Numbered from the stretch's first letter, positions 48,493-57,892 are shown. The stretch: DNA of 64,000 nt from an uncultured Arachnia sp. (GCA_947499145.1 CANMNB010000003.1:62001-126000), one strand, 5' to 3'. Program-made: numbers and translations. The notes: generated by a model not told the origin, from the sequence alone.

Positions 48493-49176
48493 TTACTCCC
48501 CCGCGGGGTACCCCGGGGAGACATCCACGCCTCGCTCGAGCCTGCGGTCGGCGTCGGCGATGACCGCAGCCCCCAGGACCGGGATCCCCGCCCGGCGAAG
48601 CGCCGCCACCGTGGCGGCCAACGACGATCCCGTGGTCACCACGTCGTCGGTGACGACCGCACCCAGCCGAGGTTGTGGTCGCCGCGTGAGGCGCATCTCG
48701 TCCGACAGCAGTGCGCGCCGCTCCTGTCTCCCCCTCCCGCGCTGGCGTCCGTCCCGGATCGGCACGCGGGTGACCAGCGGCTGTGCACGGTACCCCGTGA
48801 GTCGAGCTGCCGTCCGGGCCAGGGCTAGTCCGTGGTCCAGACCGCGGCGACGCCTGGAGTGCGCGAGCGACGGGACCGGCACCAGGACCACTTCACCGTC
48901 CAGACCGAGCTCCCGAACGGCGCCAGCGAGCCGGCGGCCCAGGGGCGACCTCAGCTGAAGTGCCCCGTCGTCCTTGAAGGCAGGCACCAGATGGGCCATC
49001 AAGGGGCGATAGTGGTTCGCCGCCATCACGGGAAGGTCAAGACAATCTCGGCGCACCCCATGGGGCGTCTCGTCGAGCCGTCGCCGGCAGGGTGGGCAGA
49101 CGCGTTGGCCTGGCTGCCGGCACGCCGCGCACGCCGAGCCCAGCACGAGATCATGGAATGCCGTCCACACCTGCAC
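48493..49176 (-). CDS. ComF-family phosphoribosyltransferase-like protein
   Basis: A 227-residue protein related to competence protein ComFC. N-terminal cysteines CAACRQPGQRVCPPC look like a zinc ribbon, and the C-terminal half is a type I phosphoribosyltransferase fold with the PRPP loop VVTDDVVTTGSS near residue 180. In naturally competent bacteria this protein helps take up DNA; in actinobacteria a role is not established. It lies between lpqB and hpf, with the same order as Rv3242c, and the downstream gap contains a large hairpin. Confidence 0.88.
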   Translation of the reverse strand: MQVWTAFHDLVLGSACAACRQPGQRVCPPCRRRLDETPHGVRRDCLDLPVMAANHYRPLMAHLVPAFKDDGALQLRSPLGRRLAGAVRELGLDGEVVLVPVPSLAHSRRRRGLDHGLALARTAARLTGYRAQPLVTRVPIRDGRQRGRGRQERRALLSDEMRLTRRPQPRLGAVVTDDVVTTGSSLAATVAALRRAGIPVLGAAVIADADRRLERGVDVSPGYPAGE

Positions 49177-49223
49177 ACCACCATGATGGGTGTGCAGGGG
49201 GCGGCATCACCGTCGATCCACAG

Positions 49224-50915
49224 CTAGCCCGGGTAGCTGATCTCGTCGAGTTCGACGCCGGTTCCTGACCAGCGGATGCGTGCCTCGTAGCGGAACACGA
49301 CATTGGAGGACGACCGCACCGCGAGCGCGTCGCCGCCCATCCGTGGCAGGGCCGACACTTCGGCTGGCGCTCCGGTGAGCGGACCTATGTCTCGTACCAG
49401 CGAGCCGTCGAACCGTACGAGGAACACCGATGGCCGCTCAGATCCGGGCTGGGCGACGACCGCAATCTCGGACTCTCCGCTGAAGTCGAGGCTCCGGTAG
49501 CCCTGCAGGGGAGCACCCGAGTCGTCGATCAGCGGCATTGGTCGCCACTGCTCCAGGCGGGGCGCCGCGTCTCCGACGATGGTCGCCGATCCCAGCACGT
49601 TGCCCGACGAGCCGGCCAGGATCAGGGCCACCCGTGCCCCGGTCTGGGAGACGGAGAAGTCCACGATGGGCGACTCCGGGATCTCGAGTTCGACCGTCTG
49701 GGCCGCGCCCTGTTGGTCCACTCGCACGACCTGTGTCGCGTCCTCGCCGTCACGGCCGAGGAACCACAGGTAGCCACTCGCGAACTGCAGGGAACGGATG
49801 CTGCTGAACTGGAGATCGAGTTCAGCCAGCTCCCCCTCCAGCGGGCCAGTGATCACGACGTCCCGGGAGCGTGGCACGAACGCCAGTCGGGCGGCATCCA
49901 GGGAGAGCGCGATTTCGGCCACGTCCCGCTCCCCCGTGTCCAGGGGCAGGAACGAGCCGCTCGAGGTGAGGCGACCCGCCACGCCTCCCCGCACGCCGAA
50001 GAGGTCGGTGCTGGTACCGCGAGTGAGGACCTGGTACCCCTGCTGGGACGCCAGTTCCAGCACCCCGTCCTCGTCCTGGCCGGGCAGGGGGTACGGGACG
50101 CCGTCAACGGCCAGCTGCAGACCGGTCACCCGAGGAATGGCCGTCAGAGACCACATGAGCTGGGCACCGAGTTCGCGCCGCTGGCTCTCGTCGAAGCGGC
50201 TTGGTAGCCCCGCCAGGGTCAGTTGGGCGACACCATCGGGGCTGATCGTCGCCCCCTCCGGGGCGAGGCGTGTGCCGGGCGGGATGGTGTTGCGGACAGC
50301 CATGGCCAGATCCGGTCCCGGCCCGGCGAGCAGCGCCTCCACCACACGGGCGGGAGTCAGCAGTGCCTCGGGCAGATGGATGAGCTCCGGCACCACGTGG
50401 GACCCGTTGCGCGCCATGAAGTAGATGGCCGGATGGGCGTAGAAGCGCTCGAAGATGTAGCGGGACACCATCACGCCCGAGGGTGGATTGCTGATCCGCC
50501 ACTGACCGTCCTCCTGCACGACGCGGAAGTCGTGCTCGAGGGTGTCCGCCACCGGCGTGTGGCGGCCGTGGGCGTCCAGCACACCGATGCGGGTGCCGGT
50601 CAGCAGGATGCGGTCGGAGACCTCGGCGACACGTCCGTCGTAGATTCCGGCTCCCGATGACGGCTGCCAGGTTGCTGCGCTCTCGACGGTGAGGTACTGC
50701 CGTGCGACGGCGTAGTCCGCGTCCGGCTCCGCCATGGCCTGGAGGAAGCCCTCTGCCAGCCGATCGGGGGGCATGTCCGGCTGGGGCGGCTCCGGCGCCA
50801 GCTCAACGCTGCGCGGCTCCGCCGTCATGGGGATCCGCTCGACCTCCCCCTGGGTGGGGATCGTGGTGCACGCTGACAACAGCAGCAGCGCGAGCAACAC
50901 CGCCAGCCTCCTCAT
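49224..50915 (-). CDS. lpqB: lipoprotein LpqB, MtrB accessory protein
   Basis: A 563-residue exported lipoprotein: signal peptide and lipobox LLLSACTT near residue 16, a GerMN domain (about residues 190-320; for example LLAGPGPDLAMAVRNTIPPG) and a C-terminal beta-propeller-like region to the end. LpqB modulates the MtrAB two-component system and is linked to cell-wall growth and division. Its ATG overlaps the mtrB stop by 4 bases (ATGA), so mtrA-mtrB-lpqB is one translational unit. Confidence 0.94.
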   Translation of the reverse strand: MRRLAVLLALLLLSACTTIPTQGEVERIPMTAEPRSVELAPEPPQPDMPPDRLAEGFLQAMAEPDADYAVARQYLTVESAATWQPSSGAGIYDGRVAEVSDRILLTGTRIGVLDAHGRHTPVADTLEHDFRVVQEDGQWRISNPPSGVMVSRYIFERFYAHPAIYFMARNGSHVVPELIHLPEALLTPARVVEALLAGPGPDLAMAVRNTIPPGTRLAPEGATISPDGVAQLTLAGLPSRFDESQRRELGAQLMWSLTAIPRVTGLQLAVDGVPYPLPGQDEDGVLELASQQGYQVLTRGTSTDLFGVRGGVAGRLTSSGSFLPLDTGERDVAEIALSLDAARLAFVPRSRDVVITGPLEGELAELDLQFSSIRSLQFASGYLWFLGRDGEDATQVVRVDQQGAAQTVELEIPESPIVDFSVSQTGARVALILAGSSGNVLGSATIVGDAAPRLEQWRPMPLIDDSGAPLQGYRSLDFSGESEIAVVAQPGSERPSVFLVRFDGSLVRDIGPLTGAPAEVSALPRMGGDALAVRSSSNVVFRYEARIRWSGTGVELDEISYPG

Positions 50916-52465
50916 GAGGTCCTCCTGGCCTCGAGGTCAGTGGGGATCACCGGGAGTGGCGAGCTGGTGAGCTCGTGCTCCGGGTTTCGGGGAAGTGTGA
51001 GCCGGAACTGGGCTCCGCGACCGGGCCGTCCCCACGCTGTGAGCCAGCCACCGTGCAGCCGCGCATCCTCCAGGGCGATGGACAGTCCGAGGCCCGATCC
51101 GCCAATGATCCGGGTGCGCGACGGGTCCGCGCGCCAGAAGCGTTCGAAGACCTGGGCCGACTGGGCCGCCGAGAAACCCACTCCACGGTCCCGGACGGTG
51201 ACGGCGACGGCAGTGTCATCCGAGGCGACGTGGACCTCGACGGGCCTCTGTTCTCCGTGTTCGATGGCGTTGACGATGAGGTTGCGCAGGATGCGCCGGA
51301 TGCGCCTGGCGTCCACCTGTGCCGTCGCGGGTCCGTCCGCCTCGAACAGCAGTTGCGTGTCCTGGCTCTCGGCGAAGGCCCGCTGTGCCTCGACCTCCGA
51401 GGACACGAGCTGCGTCAGGTCCACCTCGTCAAGTGTGAGGGTGGCGGCACCGGCGTCGAAGCGGGAGATCTCGAGGAGGTCGGACAGCATCTCGTCGAAG
51501 CGGTCGATCTCCGTGCTCATGAGTTCCGCCGTCCTGGCCGTCACGGGTTCGAAGGACGAGCGCTTCTCGTGGAGCACGTCCGCGGCCATCTTGATGGTTG
51601 TCAGCGGGGTCCGCAGCTCGTGGCTGACGTCGCTGACGAACCGGCGTTGGACGAGGGAGAGCGTCTCAAGCTCGCGGATGCGCTCCTGCAGGTCATCGGC
51701 CATCTGGTTCATCGAGACTGCCAGGGACGCGATGTCATCCGTGCCGCGCACCGCCATGCGCTCGTCCAGGTTTCCCGACGCCAGGCGCAGGGCCGTCTGG
51801 CTGGCCCGGCGCACGGGTCGCACGACCTGCACAGTGACCAGGTAGGCGATGAGCGTCAGTGCCGCCAGGATCGCGGCCCCGGTGGTCAGGACGGCATCCC
51901 GCAGCGCATCGAGGGTGGCGACCTCGCTCGTCATCGGGAAGATGTAGTAGACCGGGAACCGCTCCCCGACGGAGTCCACCAGCACTGTCCCGATCGCCCA
52001 TGCCGGTTCGGTGGGCGATCCGTCCGAGTAGCCCACGGCTGTCGGAGTGATGAACAGCCCGTCGCCGTCGTCCACCTCCCTTCGGAGGCTCTCCGGGACG
52101 GAGTCCGGCGTGATGCCGGAGGACACGAGGATCGAGGCCGGCCCTTGGATGACGACCTTGTACTGCCCGGCCTGGGCCCGGGCCAGATCAGTGAGTCGGA
52201 TGAGTTGTTCCGTGACTGCGATGTTGCGCATCTCCGGGGCACGGAGCTGCTGCTGCATGAAGGAGTGGATGCTCGTGGCCTCTGCCAGCGAGGTGGCCTT
52301 CTTGGTCTCCACGATGCTGGCGGTGGCCTGCTGCATCAGCATCAGACCAGCCAGAGCGAGGACGATGGCGGACGACAACAGCGTGGTGACCAGCACCCTC
52401 AGGGGAAGCGAACTCCCCCACAGGTGTGCCGGGCCGCGCCACCCGCTAGCGCTCGGCGTGGTCAC
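50912..52465 (-). CDS. mtrB: sensor histidine kinase MtrB
   Basis: A 517-residue membrane sensor. Two transmembrane helices (about residues 23-45 and 190-212) frame an extracellular domain; a HAMP domain follows (to about residue 265), then the HisKA dimerisation domain with phosphoacceptor His in SDVSHELRTPLTTIKM near residue 280, and the HATPase domain with N box NLIVNAIEHGE, G1 RDRGVGFSA and G2 GGSGLGLSIALEDARLHGG. It phosphorylates MtrA. The GTG start overlaps the mtrA end by 20 bases, showing close coupling. Confidence 0.96.
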   Translation of the reverse strand: MTTPSASGWRGPAHLWGSSLPLRVLVTTLLSSAIVLALAGLMLMQQATASIVETKKATSLAEATSIHSFMQQQLRAPEMRNIAVTEQLIRLTDLARAQAGQYKVVIQGPASILVSSGITPDSVPESLRREVDDGDGLFITPTAVGYSDGSPTEPAWAIGTVLVDSVGERFPVYYIFPMTSEVATLDALRDAVLTTGAAILAALTLIAYLVTVQVVRPVRRASQTALRLASGNLDERMAVRGTDDIASLAVSMNQMADDLQERIRELETLSLVQRRFVSDVSHELRTPLTTIKMAADVLHEKRSSFEPVTARTAELMSTEIDRFDEMLSDLLEISRFDAGAATLTLDEVDLTQLVSSEVEAQRAFAESQDTQLLFEADGPATAQVDARRIRRILRNLIVNAIEHGEQRPVEVHVASDDTAVAVTVRDRGVGFSAAQSAQVFERFWRADPSRTRIIGGSGLGLSIALEDARLHGGWLTAWGRPGRGAQFRLTLPRNPEHELTSSPLPVIPTDLEARRTS

Positions 52466-53147
52466 CGGCCCTGTACCCGATCCCGCGGACGGTCACCACA
52501 ATCTTCGGGTTCTCGGGGTCGCTCTCGACCTTGGAGCGCAGGCGCTGAACGTGAACGTTGACCAGGCGCGTGTCCGCCGCGCTGCGATACCCCCACACCT
52601 CGTCGAGGAGCTCCTCGCGGGTGAAGACGTGCTCGGGACGCTTGGCGAGGGCCAGCAGGAGGTCGAACTCCAGCGGCGTGAGGGGCAGGGCAGCGCCACC
52701 TCGCTTGACGGTGTGGGCGGACACGGAGATGGAGAGATCCGCGATGGCCAGCGTGTCGGACGAGCCATCCACGCTCATGCGCCGCAGCCGGGTCCTGATC
52801 CTCGCCACGAGCTCCTTCGCCTTGAATGGCTTGGCCACGTAGTCGTCCGCGCCCGCCTCGAGGCCCGAGACCACGTCGGAGGTGTCCGATTTGGCGGTCA
52901 GCATGATGATCGGGACCCCGGACTCGGCTCGCATGTCACGACAGACCGACACCCCGTCGCGGCCGGGGAGCATGAGGTCGAGCAGGACCAGGTCGGGTTT
53001 GCTCTGCCGCATGATGTCGAGTGCGTCGGTGCCGTTGGCGACGTGGTGGGTGTCGAAGCCCTCCTGGCGCAGCACGATCTGAAGCATCTCGGACAACGCC
53101 GGGTCGTCATCGACGATCAGTATCCGCGTGCGCGGCCGCTCCGTCAC
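52446..53147 (-). CDS. mtrA: response regulator MtrA
   Basis: A 233-residue OmpR/PhoB-type regulator. Receiver domain with acidic pocket VDDD and phosphoacceptor Asp57 (LVLLDLMLPG), switch Thr in MLTAKS and Lys in AKPFKAKEL; then the winged-helix DNA-binding domain with LTPLEFDLLLALAKRPEHVF and VHVQRLRSKVE. It controls cell-wall and septation genes in actinobacteria. The GTG at 53147 is chosen because GAGGAG precedes it and the receiver fold begins right after; an open extension upstream is not conserved. First gene of mtrA-mtrB-lpqB. Confidence 0.96.
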   Translation of the reverse strand: MTERPRTRILIVDDDPALSEMLQIVLRQEGFDTHHVANGTDALDIMRQSKPDLVLLDLMLPGRDGVSVCRDMRAESGVPIIMLTAKSDTSDVVSGLEAGADDYVAKPFKAKELVARIRTRLRRMSVDGSSDTLAIADLSISVSAHTVKRGGAALPLTPLEFDLLLALAKRPEHVFTREELLDEVWGYRSAADTRLVNVHVQRLRSKVESDPENPKIVVTVRGIGYRAGDHAER

Positions 53148-53226
53148 TGGCTCTCCTCGTCCTCGCTTGGCGCCCATGCTAGCCGCTCGCCACACGGCGG
53201 GGCTCGCAAACGGGCGGCAGCCCCCG

Positions 53227-53790
53227 TCAGTTGAGCTCGGGTGACTCCGTCCACGTCGACCAGCGGCCCGGCACGCCCCCGATACGGCGGAGGGTTCGCC
53301 GCCACAGGTCTCGGGGGGTCCCGAAGATCTCCTCCACCCGAGCCCGCGCCCGGAACCAGGACCCACGAATGAGCTCCCCCTCGAGCTGGCCCGGCTCCCA
53401 CCCGGAGAGGCCGACATAGATGCGCAGGTGCGAGTAGGCACCCTCGACGAGTTCGACGGGCGTGTCCAGGTCGAGGACCCCGACGTCCTCGAACAGCCGA
53501 CGCCACCCGGGGGGTTCTTCGAGGACGTTCGCCACCTTCGCGAGGCCCACGGCGGCCTGCTGTTGCACGGGTCCGCCCTCGAACAGCTGCTGTGGGGGTG
53601 TGAGGAGGCGCTCGAAGTGCGAGAGCGCGGGAACCATGCCGACGTCGGCCGGTCGGTGCAGGCAAACGCCGAGGGAGCCAGCGTCACCGTGGTCCAGCAG
53701 CAGCACCACGCTGCGGTCGAAGTAGCCGCCGCTGCCCGGCTCCGTACCAACCAGCACCTGGCCCGGGGAGACGGCGAGACCGGAAGTCAT
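53227..53790 (-). CDS. YqgE/AlgH family protein
   Basis: A 187-residue protein of the UPF0301 (YqgE/AlgH) family. Features: LVGTEPGSGGYFDRSVVLLLDH at the start, GVCLHRP, the FEGGPVQQQA segment near residue 70 and RIYVGLSGWEPGQLEGEL near residue 130 (conserved GYAGWGPGQLE in others). Role unknown; some relatives are regulatory. A -10-like CACAAT lies 6 bases before its ATG. It sits 79 bases upstream of mtrA on the same strand, so it may be co-transcribed with the mtr genes. Confidence 0.87.
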   Translation of the reverse strand: MTSGLAVSPGQVLVGTEPGSGGYFDRSVVLLLDHGDAGSLGVCLHRPADVGMVPALSHFERLLTPPQQLFEGGPVQQQAAVGLAKVANVLEEPPGWRRLFEDVGVLDLDTPVELVEGAYSHLRIYVGLSGWEPGQLEGELIRGSWFRARARVEEIFGTPRDLWRRTLRRIGGVPGRWSTWTESPELN

Positions 53791-53843
53791 GACTCCATTG
53801 TGGCGCAGGGCCGCATCGTCCCGCTGGCACCGCGTCGGGCACG

Positions 53844-53875
53844 AAAAAACTCCCGGACCAGGACGGTCCGGGAGT
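53844..53875 (-). terminator. Rho-independent terminator of tmRNA
   Basis: ACTCCCGGACC and GGTCCGGGAGT form a perfect 11-bp stem with a 5-base loop. In transcript sense it is followed directly by TTTTTT. It lies 28 bases past the tmRNA 3' end. Confidence 0.92.
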
Positions 53876-53902
53876 CTGTGATGTCCTCGGACATCGCAGG
53901 GG

Positions 53903-54267
53903 TGGAGGTGGCGGGAATCGAACCCGCGTCCTCGAGCGGCGAACCAGGTCTTCTCCGGGCGCAGCCGACTAGGCGATTTCTCAGCTCCTGCACTCGCGTC
54001 GGCACGTCGCAGTCAAGCTCAGTTCCTGAAAAGTCCCGAACGGCCGCAGGAACCACAGCCGTTCAGCAAGCCTTCTAGATGAGGCCAGGCACCGGGCGGA
54101 AGGCGCACCCGGGCTGACCCTTCGGTCGCTGATCAGGCAGCGAGAGCGAAGTCAGTGCGGTTGTTGTTGGCACTTATTGGTTTCCATGCAGCGTTTGACG
54201 AGATGAGCATGGATCCTCGGCCCGCTTCTCCTGGGACTACCGTCCCAAGTCGAAACCAGTCACCCCC
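53903..54267 (-). ncRNA. ssrA: transfer-messenger RNA (tmRNA)
   Basis: tmRNA rescues ribosomes stalled on broken mRNA. The 5' end GGGGGTGACTGGTTTCGAC and the 3' end with T-arm GCGGGTTCGATTCCCGC and CACCTCC pair as a 7-bp acceptor stem (one G-U). The CCA end is not encoded. The tag frame ends at 54133 and reads ANNNRTDFALAA before TGA (54133-54171), giving the usual C-terminal ALAA degron. A perfect terminator lies just downstream. smpB, the protein partner, is 718 bases upstream. Confidence 0.95.
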
Positions 54268-54322
54268 TGTTGAGTTGTACCCGAACATTCTACTCCGGGG
54301 CCGGCCGGAACCCCAATCGTCC

Positions 54323-54916
54323 TCAGCGTCCGATCTGGCGGTGGGCGTGTTCGGGCTTGACGATGAGGAACTTCTCCACGCGCTCGGTGCTGTTGCGCCC
54401 GTTGAAGGCACGGACGCTGAGCAGGATGGTCCCCACGAACCACGTCATCCAGGCGGCGAACAGCGCGAGGCCCGCGTCGAGGACAACCGCGCTGACCATC
54501 GCCAGCGCGCCGACGATGAGCATCGTGAGCTGGAATGCCAGCGCCCGGCTGGCCTCCAGCCACGCCCGTCCACCCGGCGTCGCAACCGCCTTGACCACGG
54601 CGGGACCGACGAAGGCGGTGAACAGGCCGCTGAGGTGAGTCAGTCCCGCGCCGACGTCCTGGACCTGGTGTGGCGCCTCAGGTCGGGCGACGGGAGCAGC
54701 CGCCAAGGGCGGCGCGACGGGGACGGAGCGCGGGATGCCGCGGAGACACGCGTTCAGCTCGACCCGGGACGACGTGGTCAGGGCAGTGCCGAGCCGCTTG
54801 TCGAAGGCGTCCGGGTCGAGCGCGCCCGTGGCGTACGCCTGCTGGAGGTAGTCGACCGCCCGATCCCGCTGCTGGTCACTGACGGGTCCGTCGAGGAAGG
54901 GGTCGAAAGTCGGCAT
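54323..54916 (-). CDS. DUF1707 domain-containing membrane protein
   Basis: A 197-residue protein. The N-terminal SHOCT-like/DUF1707 helix pair is seen in VSDQQRDRAVDYLQQAYATG and LDPDAFDKRLGTALTT (residues about 13-55). After an Ala/Pro-rich linker come an amphipathic segment and two or three membrane helices (about residues 115-175: AFQLTMLIVGALAMVSAVVL and LALFAAWMTWFVGTILL). Role unknown. ATG 54916 is preferred; an earlier ATG at 54931 is possible. It lies between smpB and tmRNA on the same strand. Confidence 0.85.
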   Translation of the reverse strand: MPTFDPFLDGPVSDQQRDRAVDYLQQAYATGALDPDAFDKRLGTALTTSSRVELNACLRGIPRSVPVAPPLAAAPVARPEAPHQVQDVGAGLTHLSGLFTAFVGPAVVKAVATPGGRAWLEASRALAFQLTMLIVGALAMVSAVVLDAGLALFAAWMTWFVGTILLSVRAFNGRNSTERVEKFLIVKPEHAHRQIGR

Positions 54917-54984
54917 GGTTCCATGATGCACGTTCGATCGGAGCCACGCATCGGGGACAACCCTGCCGCATCCCGGAACCGCCC

Positions 54985-55461
54985 CTAGCGGACTCGACGG
55001 TTCCTGCTGGCCAGTGCGCGCCTCGCCTCACGGTCCGCGTCGCGCTGGGCGATCGTCTGACGCTTGTCCCACTCGCGCTTGCCCGTGGCCACCGCAATCT
55101 CGACCTTCGCGTAACCGTCAGAGAAGTAGAGCGAGAGCGGTACGAGGGTCTTCCCCGCGCTGGCGAGCTCACGTTCGATCTTGCCGATCTCGCGGCGGTT
55201 CAGGAGCAGCTTGCGGGAACGTCGTGCCGAATGGTTTCGCCAGGTCCCGAACTCGTACTCAGGGATGTGGGCATTGCGGAGCCATACTTCCCCGTCGTCG
55301 ACCGTCGCAAACGCCTCGGTGAGGTTGGCACGGCCCAGCCGCAGGCTCTTCACCTCGGTACCGGTCAAGACCATGCCCGCCTCGAAGACATCGCCGATCG
55401 CGTAGTCGTGGCGCGCCTTCTTGTTCTGCGCAATCAGCTTGCGTCCGGTCTCCCTGGGCAT
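54985..55461 (-). CDS. smpB: SsrA-binding protein SmpB
   Basis: A 158-residue partner of tmRNA in trans-translation. The OB-fold core shows [38 protein letters not shown] and [13 protein letters not shown], and the basic C-terminal tail includes [19 protein letters not shown], which reads the empty mRNA channel. It is close to tmRNA (54267) on the same strand. The M23 peptidase gene ends 28 bases upstream, so smpB is likely co-transcribed with the ftsE-ftsX-peptidase genes. Confidence 0.96.
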   Translation of the reverse strand: MPRETGRKLIAQNKKARHDYAIGDVFEAGMVLTGTEVKSLRLGRANLTEAFATVDDGEVWLRNAHIPEYEFGTWRNHSARRSRKLLLNRREIGKIERELASAGKTLVPLSLYFSDGYAKVEIAVATGKREWDKRQTIAQRDADREARRALASRNRRVR

Positions 55462-55488
55462 CCCCTCATCATGCCACCTCGTACCAGG

Positions 55489-56955
55489 TCAGAACCACTT
55501 GCTCATCGGGTTCACGATGCTGCCGTTCTGCCACACCATCAGGTGCAGGTGGCAGCCAGTGGAGTAGCCGGTGGTGCCCACGTAGCCGATGACCTGCCCC
55601 TTCGAGACGCGCTGTCCGGGCGAGACGATGTAGCGCGAAGCGTGGTTGTATCCGGTAGTGACGTAGGCACCATTGATGCGGCCATGATCGATCATCAGAC
55701 GATTCCCGTAGCCCGCGTTGTAGTAGCGCTCGGCCACCACACCGCTGTACGCCGCACGCATCGGCGTGCCACATGCGGCCGCGAAGTCCGTGCCGTCGTG
55801 GAGCTTGCGATAGCCGAGGACGGGATGGAGCCGCATGCCGTAGTGGGACGTGAGGCGCCCCTGGACGGGAAGCATGAAGCTGGTGGACGGCGCCGCAGGC
55901 TTCGCTGCCGGTTTAGGTGCGGGCTTCGGTGCGGCCGGACGGTCGTTCCGGCTCGTCGAGGAGTCAGTCCGGCTGGGCGTGCTCGCCGCAGCCTTCGCGG
56001 CAGCGGCCTTCTCCGCTGCGGCCCTGTCGGCTGCGGCCTTCTCCGCCGCAGCCTTTTCAGCCGCGGCCTTCGCGGCTGCGGCCTTCTCCGCCGCGATCCG
56101 GGCCTCCTCCTCACGCCTGATGCGTTCGGCGATGCGCTTCTCGACATCAGCCGCCTCGGTCTCGAGCGCCTGTTGCCTCGCCTGCTCGTTCGCAAGCTCG
56201 TTCTCAGCCGCCGCCAGGGCAGCATCTCGGGCCGCGACCTTGTCCGCCACGGAGGCCCGAAGCGCATCCGCCGCGGCCTCACGGGCTTCGGTCTCCTCCA
56301 ACTGGCGAGCGGCAGCCTCACGGGCCTCACGGGCGGCTGCCTCAGCCTCCTCGGCGGCAGTCTCGGCGGCCTCGAGCTGGAGTCGGCGGGCCGTCAACTC
56401 GTCGAGCTCCAGCGCACTCGAGTCGAACAGCGTCTCCGCCAGCTGCGCCCGGTGGTTGAGGTCGGACATCTCGATGTCGGAGAACAACAGCGCCAAGTCC
56501 ACGAGGGGACCTGACTGCTGTGTGATGACGGTGATCTCCTCGTTGGTGCGGGCATCGACCGCGTCGAATGCCGCCTGGGCGGCAGCCACGTCGGCGATGG
56601 CCTGTCGGAGCTTGTGCTCCGCCGCGGCGAGCTCCTGAGCCCGCTGCTCGTCGAGAGCGCGCGCCTCTTCGGTGGCACGCTCGGCCGCGGCGAGCTCCGC
56701 CTCGGCCTCCTCGAGTTCGGCGGTCGCGGCCTGGAGCGCCGATACGGCACCGGCCACCTCGGCCGACGCACCCTCGATCGCTGCGGCCTGGGCTGCCAGC
56801 TGCTGCTGGAGCTCCGCCTTGCGGTCGTCGAGTTCGTCGGCGGTGGCCTGCGGGGTTCCGGTGGCCAGCATGGCCACCGTGGCCAGCACGGCGACGATGC
56901 CGCGGACCACGACTGCAGGGAGCGGCAGGCTGGTGACAGGAAGGTCCTGCGCCAC
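55489..56955 (-). CDS. secreted M23 peptidase with coiled coil (FtsEX-linked, EnvC-like architecture)
   Basis: A 488-residue exported protein: signal peptide (about residues 1-40), a long coiled coil to about residue 310, an Ala/Glu/Lys-rich repeat, a Pro/Ala linker, then an M23 (LytM) zinc peptidase domain from about residue 370. Zinc ligands: RKLHDGTDFAA (His and Asp) and GCHLHLMVW (HxH). The full set H, D, HxH is present, so the peptidase is likely active on peptidoglycan cross-links. It follows ftsX by 18 bases; FtsEX activates such coiled-coil hydrolases in other bacteria, so regulation by FtsEX is likely. Confidence 0.9.
   Translation of the reverse strand: MAQDLPVTSLPLPAVVVRGIVAVLATVAMLATGTPQATADELDDRKAELQQQLAAQAAAIEGASAEVAGAVSALQAATAELEEAEAELAAAERATEEARALDEQRAQELAAAEHKLRQAIADVAAAQAAFDAVDARTNEEITVITQQSGPLVDLALLFSDIEMSDLNHRAQLAETLFDSSALELDELTARRLQLEAAETAAEEAEAAAREAREAAARQLEETEAREAAADALRASVADKVAARDAALAAAENELANEQARQQALETEAADVEKRIAERIRREEEARIAAEKAAAAKAAAEKAAAEKAAADRAAAEKAAAAKAAASTPSRTDSSTSRNDRPAAPKPAPKPAAKPAAPSTSFMLPVQGRLTSHYGMRLHPVLGYRKLHDGTDFAAACGTPMRAAYSGVVAERYYNAGYGNRLMIDHGRINGAYVTTGYNHASRYIVSPGQRVSKGQVIGYVGTTGYSTGCHLHLMVWQNGSIVNPMSKWF
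55990..56095 (-). repeat. in-gene Ala/Lys/Glu repeat
   Basis: Imperfect short repeats (GCGGCCTTCTCCGC type) encode a run of AAEKAA units at the end of the coiled coil of the M23 peptidase gene. Length may vary between strains. Confidence 0.6.
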
Positions 56956-56973
56956 TGGTCTTCTCCTAGGGGA

Positions 56974-57876
56974 TTAGATGCGGAGGTACTTGCGGGTGGC
57001 CAACAACGTGGGGACGATCGCCAGGGCGATCCCCACTGCTGCCACGGCTAGCATGGCAGTGATGACGTGGGACCAGTCAATCCAAGGTAAAGCCTGGATT
57101 GAGGTCTTGGCGTTCGACTCGATGACCAGGTAGTACCCGGCACTGAGCATGCCTCCTGCCAGCACCACGCCGATGAGGCCCGCGATGAGGCTCTCCAGCA
57201 GGAATGGCAACAGGATGTAGAGGTTGGAGGCTCCGACGAGCCGCATGATCCCGATCTCACGGCGCCGGGTGAACGCCGCCATCCGAATGGTGTTGGCGAT
57301 CTGGAGCGCCGCGGCGACCAACAGCAGGACGCTCATGCCGATGGTGGCCCATTGCAGTGCCCCGAGCCAGTTGAACATCGGGTCCAGCACGCGGTGGAGG
57401 TCCTGGACGTTCTGCACGCCCTGCAGGCCTCGCGCCTCGCTCACGACCCCCTCGTAGTTCTCCGGATTCTCGAGCTTGATGCGAAAGGAATCCTGCATCT
57501 GGTCCGCGCTGCGGGAACCGAGGATGGGCGAGTCCTTGAAGACCCGCTGGAACTCCTCGAACGCCTCCTCCTTGGACTCGTAGAAGACTTCCTGGACCTC
57601 GGGGTTGGCCTCCAGCGTCTCCTGGATGGTCTGGCGTTGCGCCTCCGTGGTCCCCTGACCGGGCTCACACATGCCGCCCTGGGTGGTCTCGGTGCACAAG
57701 AAGACGGATATCTCGATCTTGTCGTACCAGCGGCCCTTGACCAGGTCCACCTCCATCGAGGTGAGCAGTCCGGCGCCGAAGAGGGAGAGCGACACGCCCA
57801 TCGTGACGATGACCGCGATGGTCATGGCCAGGTTTCGTTTGATTCCCGACCAGGTTTCTCGGAGGGTGTGCCTCAC
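56974..57876 (-). CDS. ftsX: cell division ABC transporter permease FtsX
   Basis: A 300-residue membrane protein. One N-terminal helix (about residues 22-44), a large extracellular domain (to about residue 170) with two cysteines (FLCTE and GMCEPG), and three C-terminal helices (about residues 175-290) with NTIRMAAFTRRREIGIMRLVGA at the cytoplasmic loop. The extracellular domain would contact the secreted hydrolase encoded next door. GTG 57876 follows GGAAGGA and starts the conserved RHTLRETWSGIKRN; a longer frame would run into ftsE. It lies 16 bases after ftsE. Confidence 0.94.
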   Translation of the reverse strand: MRHTLRETWSGIKRNLAMTIAVIVTMGVSLSLFGAGLLTSMEVDLVKGRWYDKIEISVFLCTETTQGGMCEPGQGTTEAQRQTIQETLEANPEVQEVFYESKEEAFEEFQRVFKDSPILGSRSADQMQDSFRIKLENPENYEGVVSEARGLQGVQNVQDLHRVLDPMFNWLGALQWATIGMSVLLLVAAALQIANTIRMAAFTRRREIGIMRLVGASNLYILLPFLLESLIAGLIGVVLAGGMLSAGYYLVIESNAKTSIQALPWIDWSHVITAMLAVAAVGIALAIVPTLLATRKYLRI

Positions 57877-57892
57877 TGGTGTCCTTCCTGCC

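Noticed and set aside
50975-52561. 528-codon plus-strand frame over mtrB
   Set aside because: Shadow of mtrB, no family motif.
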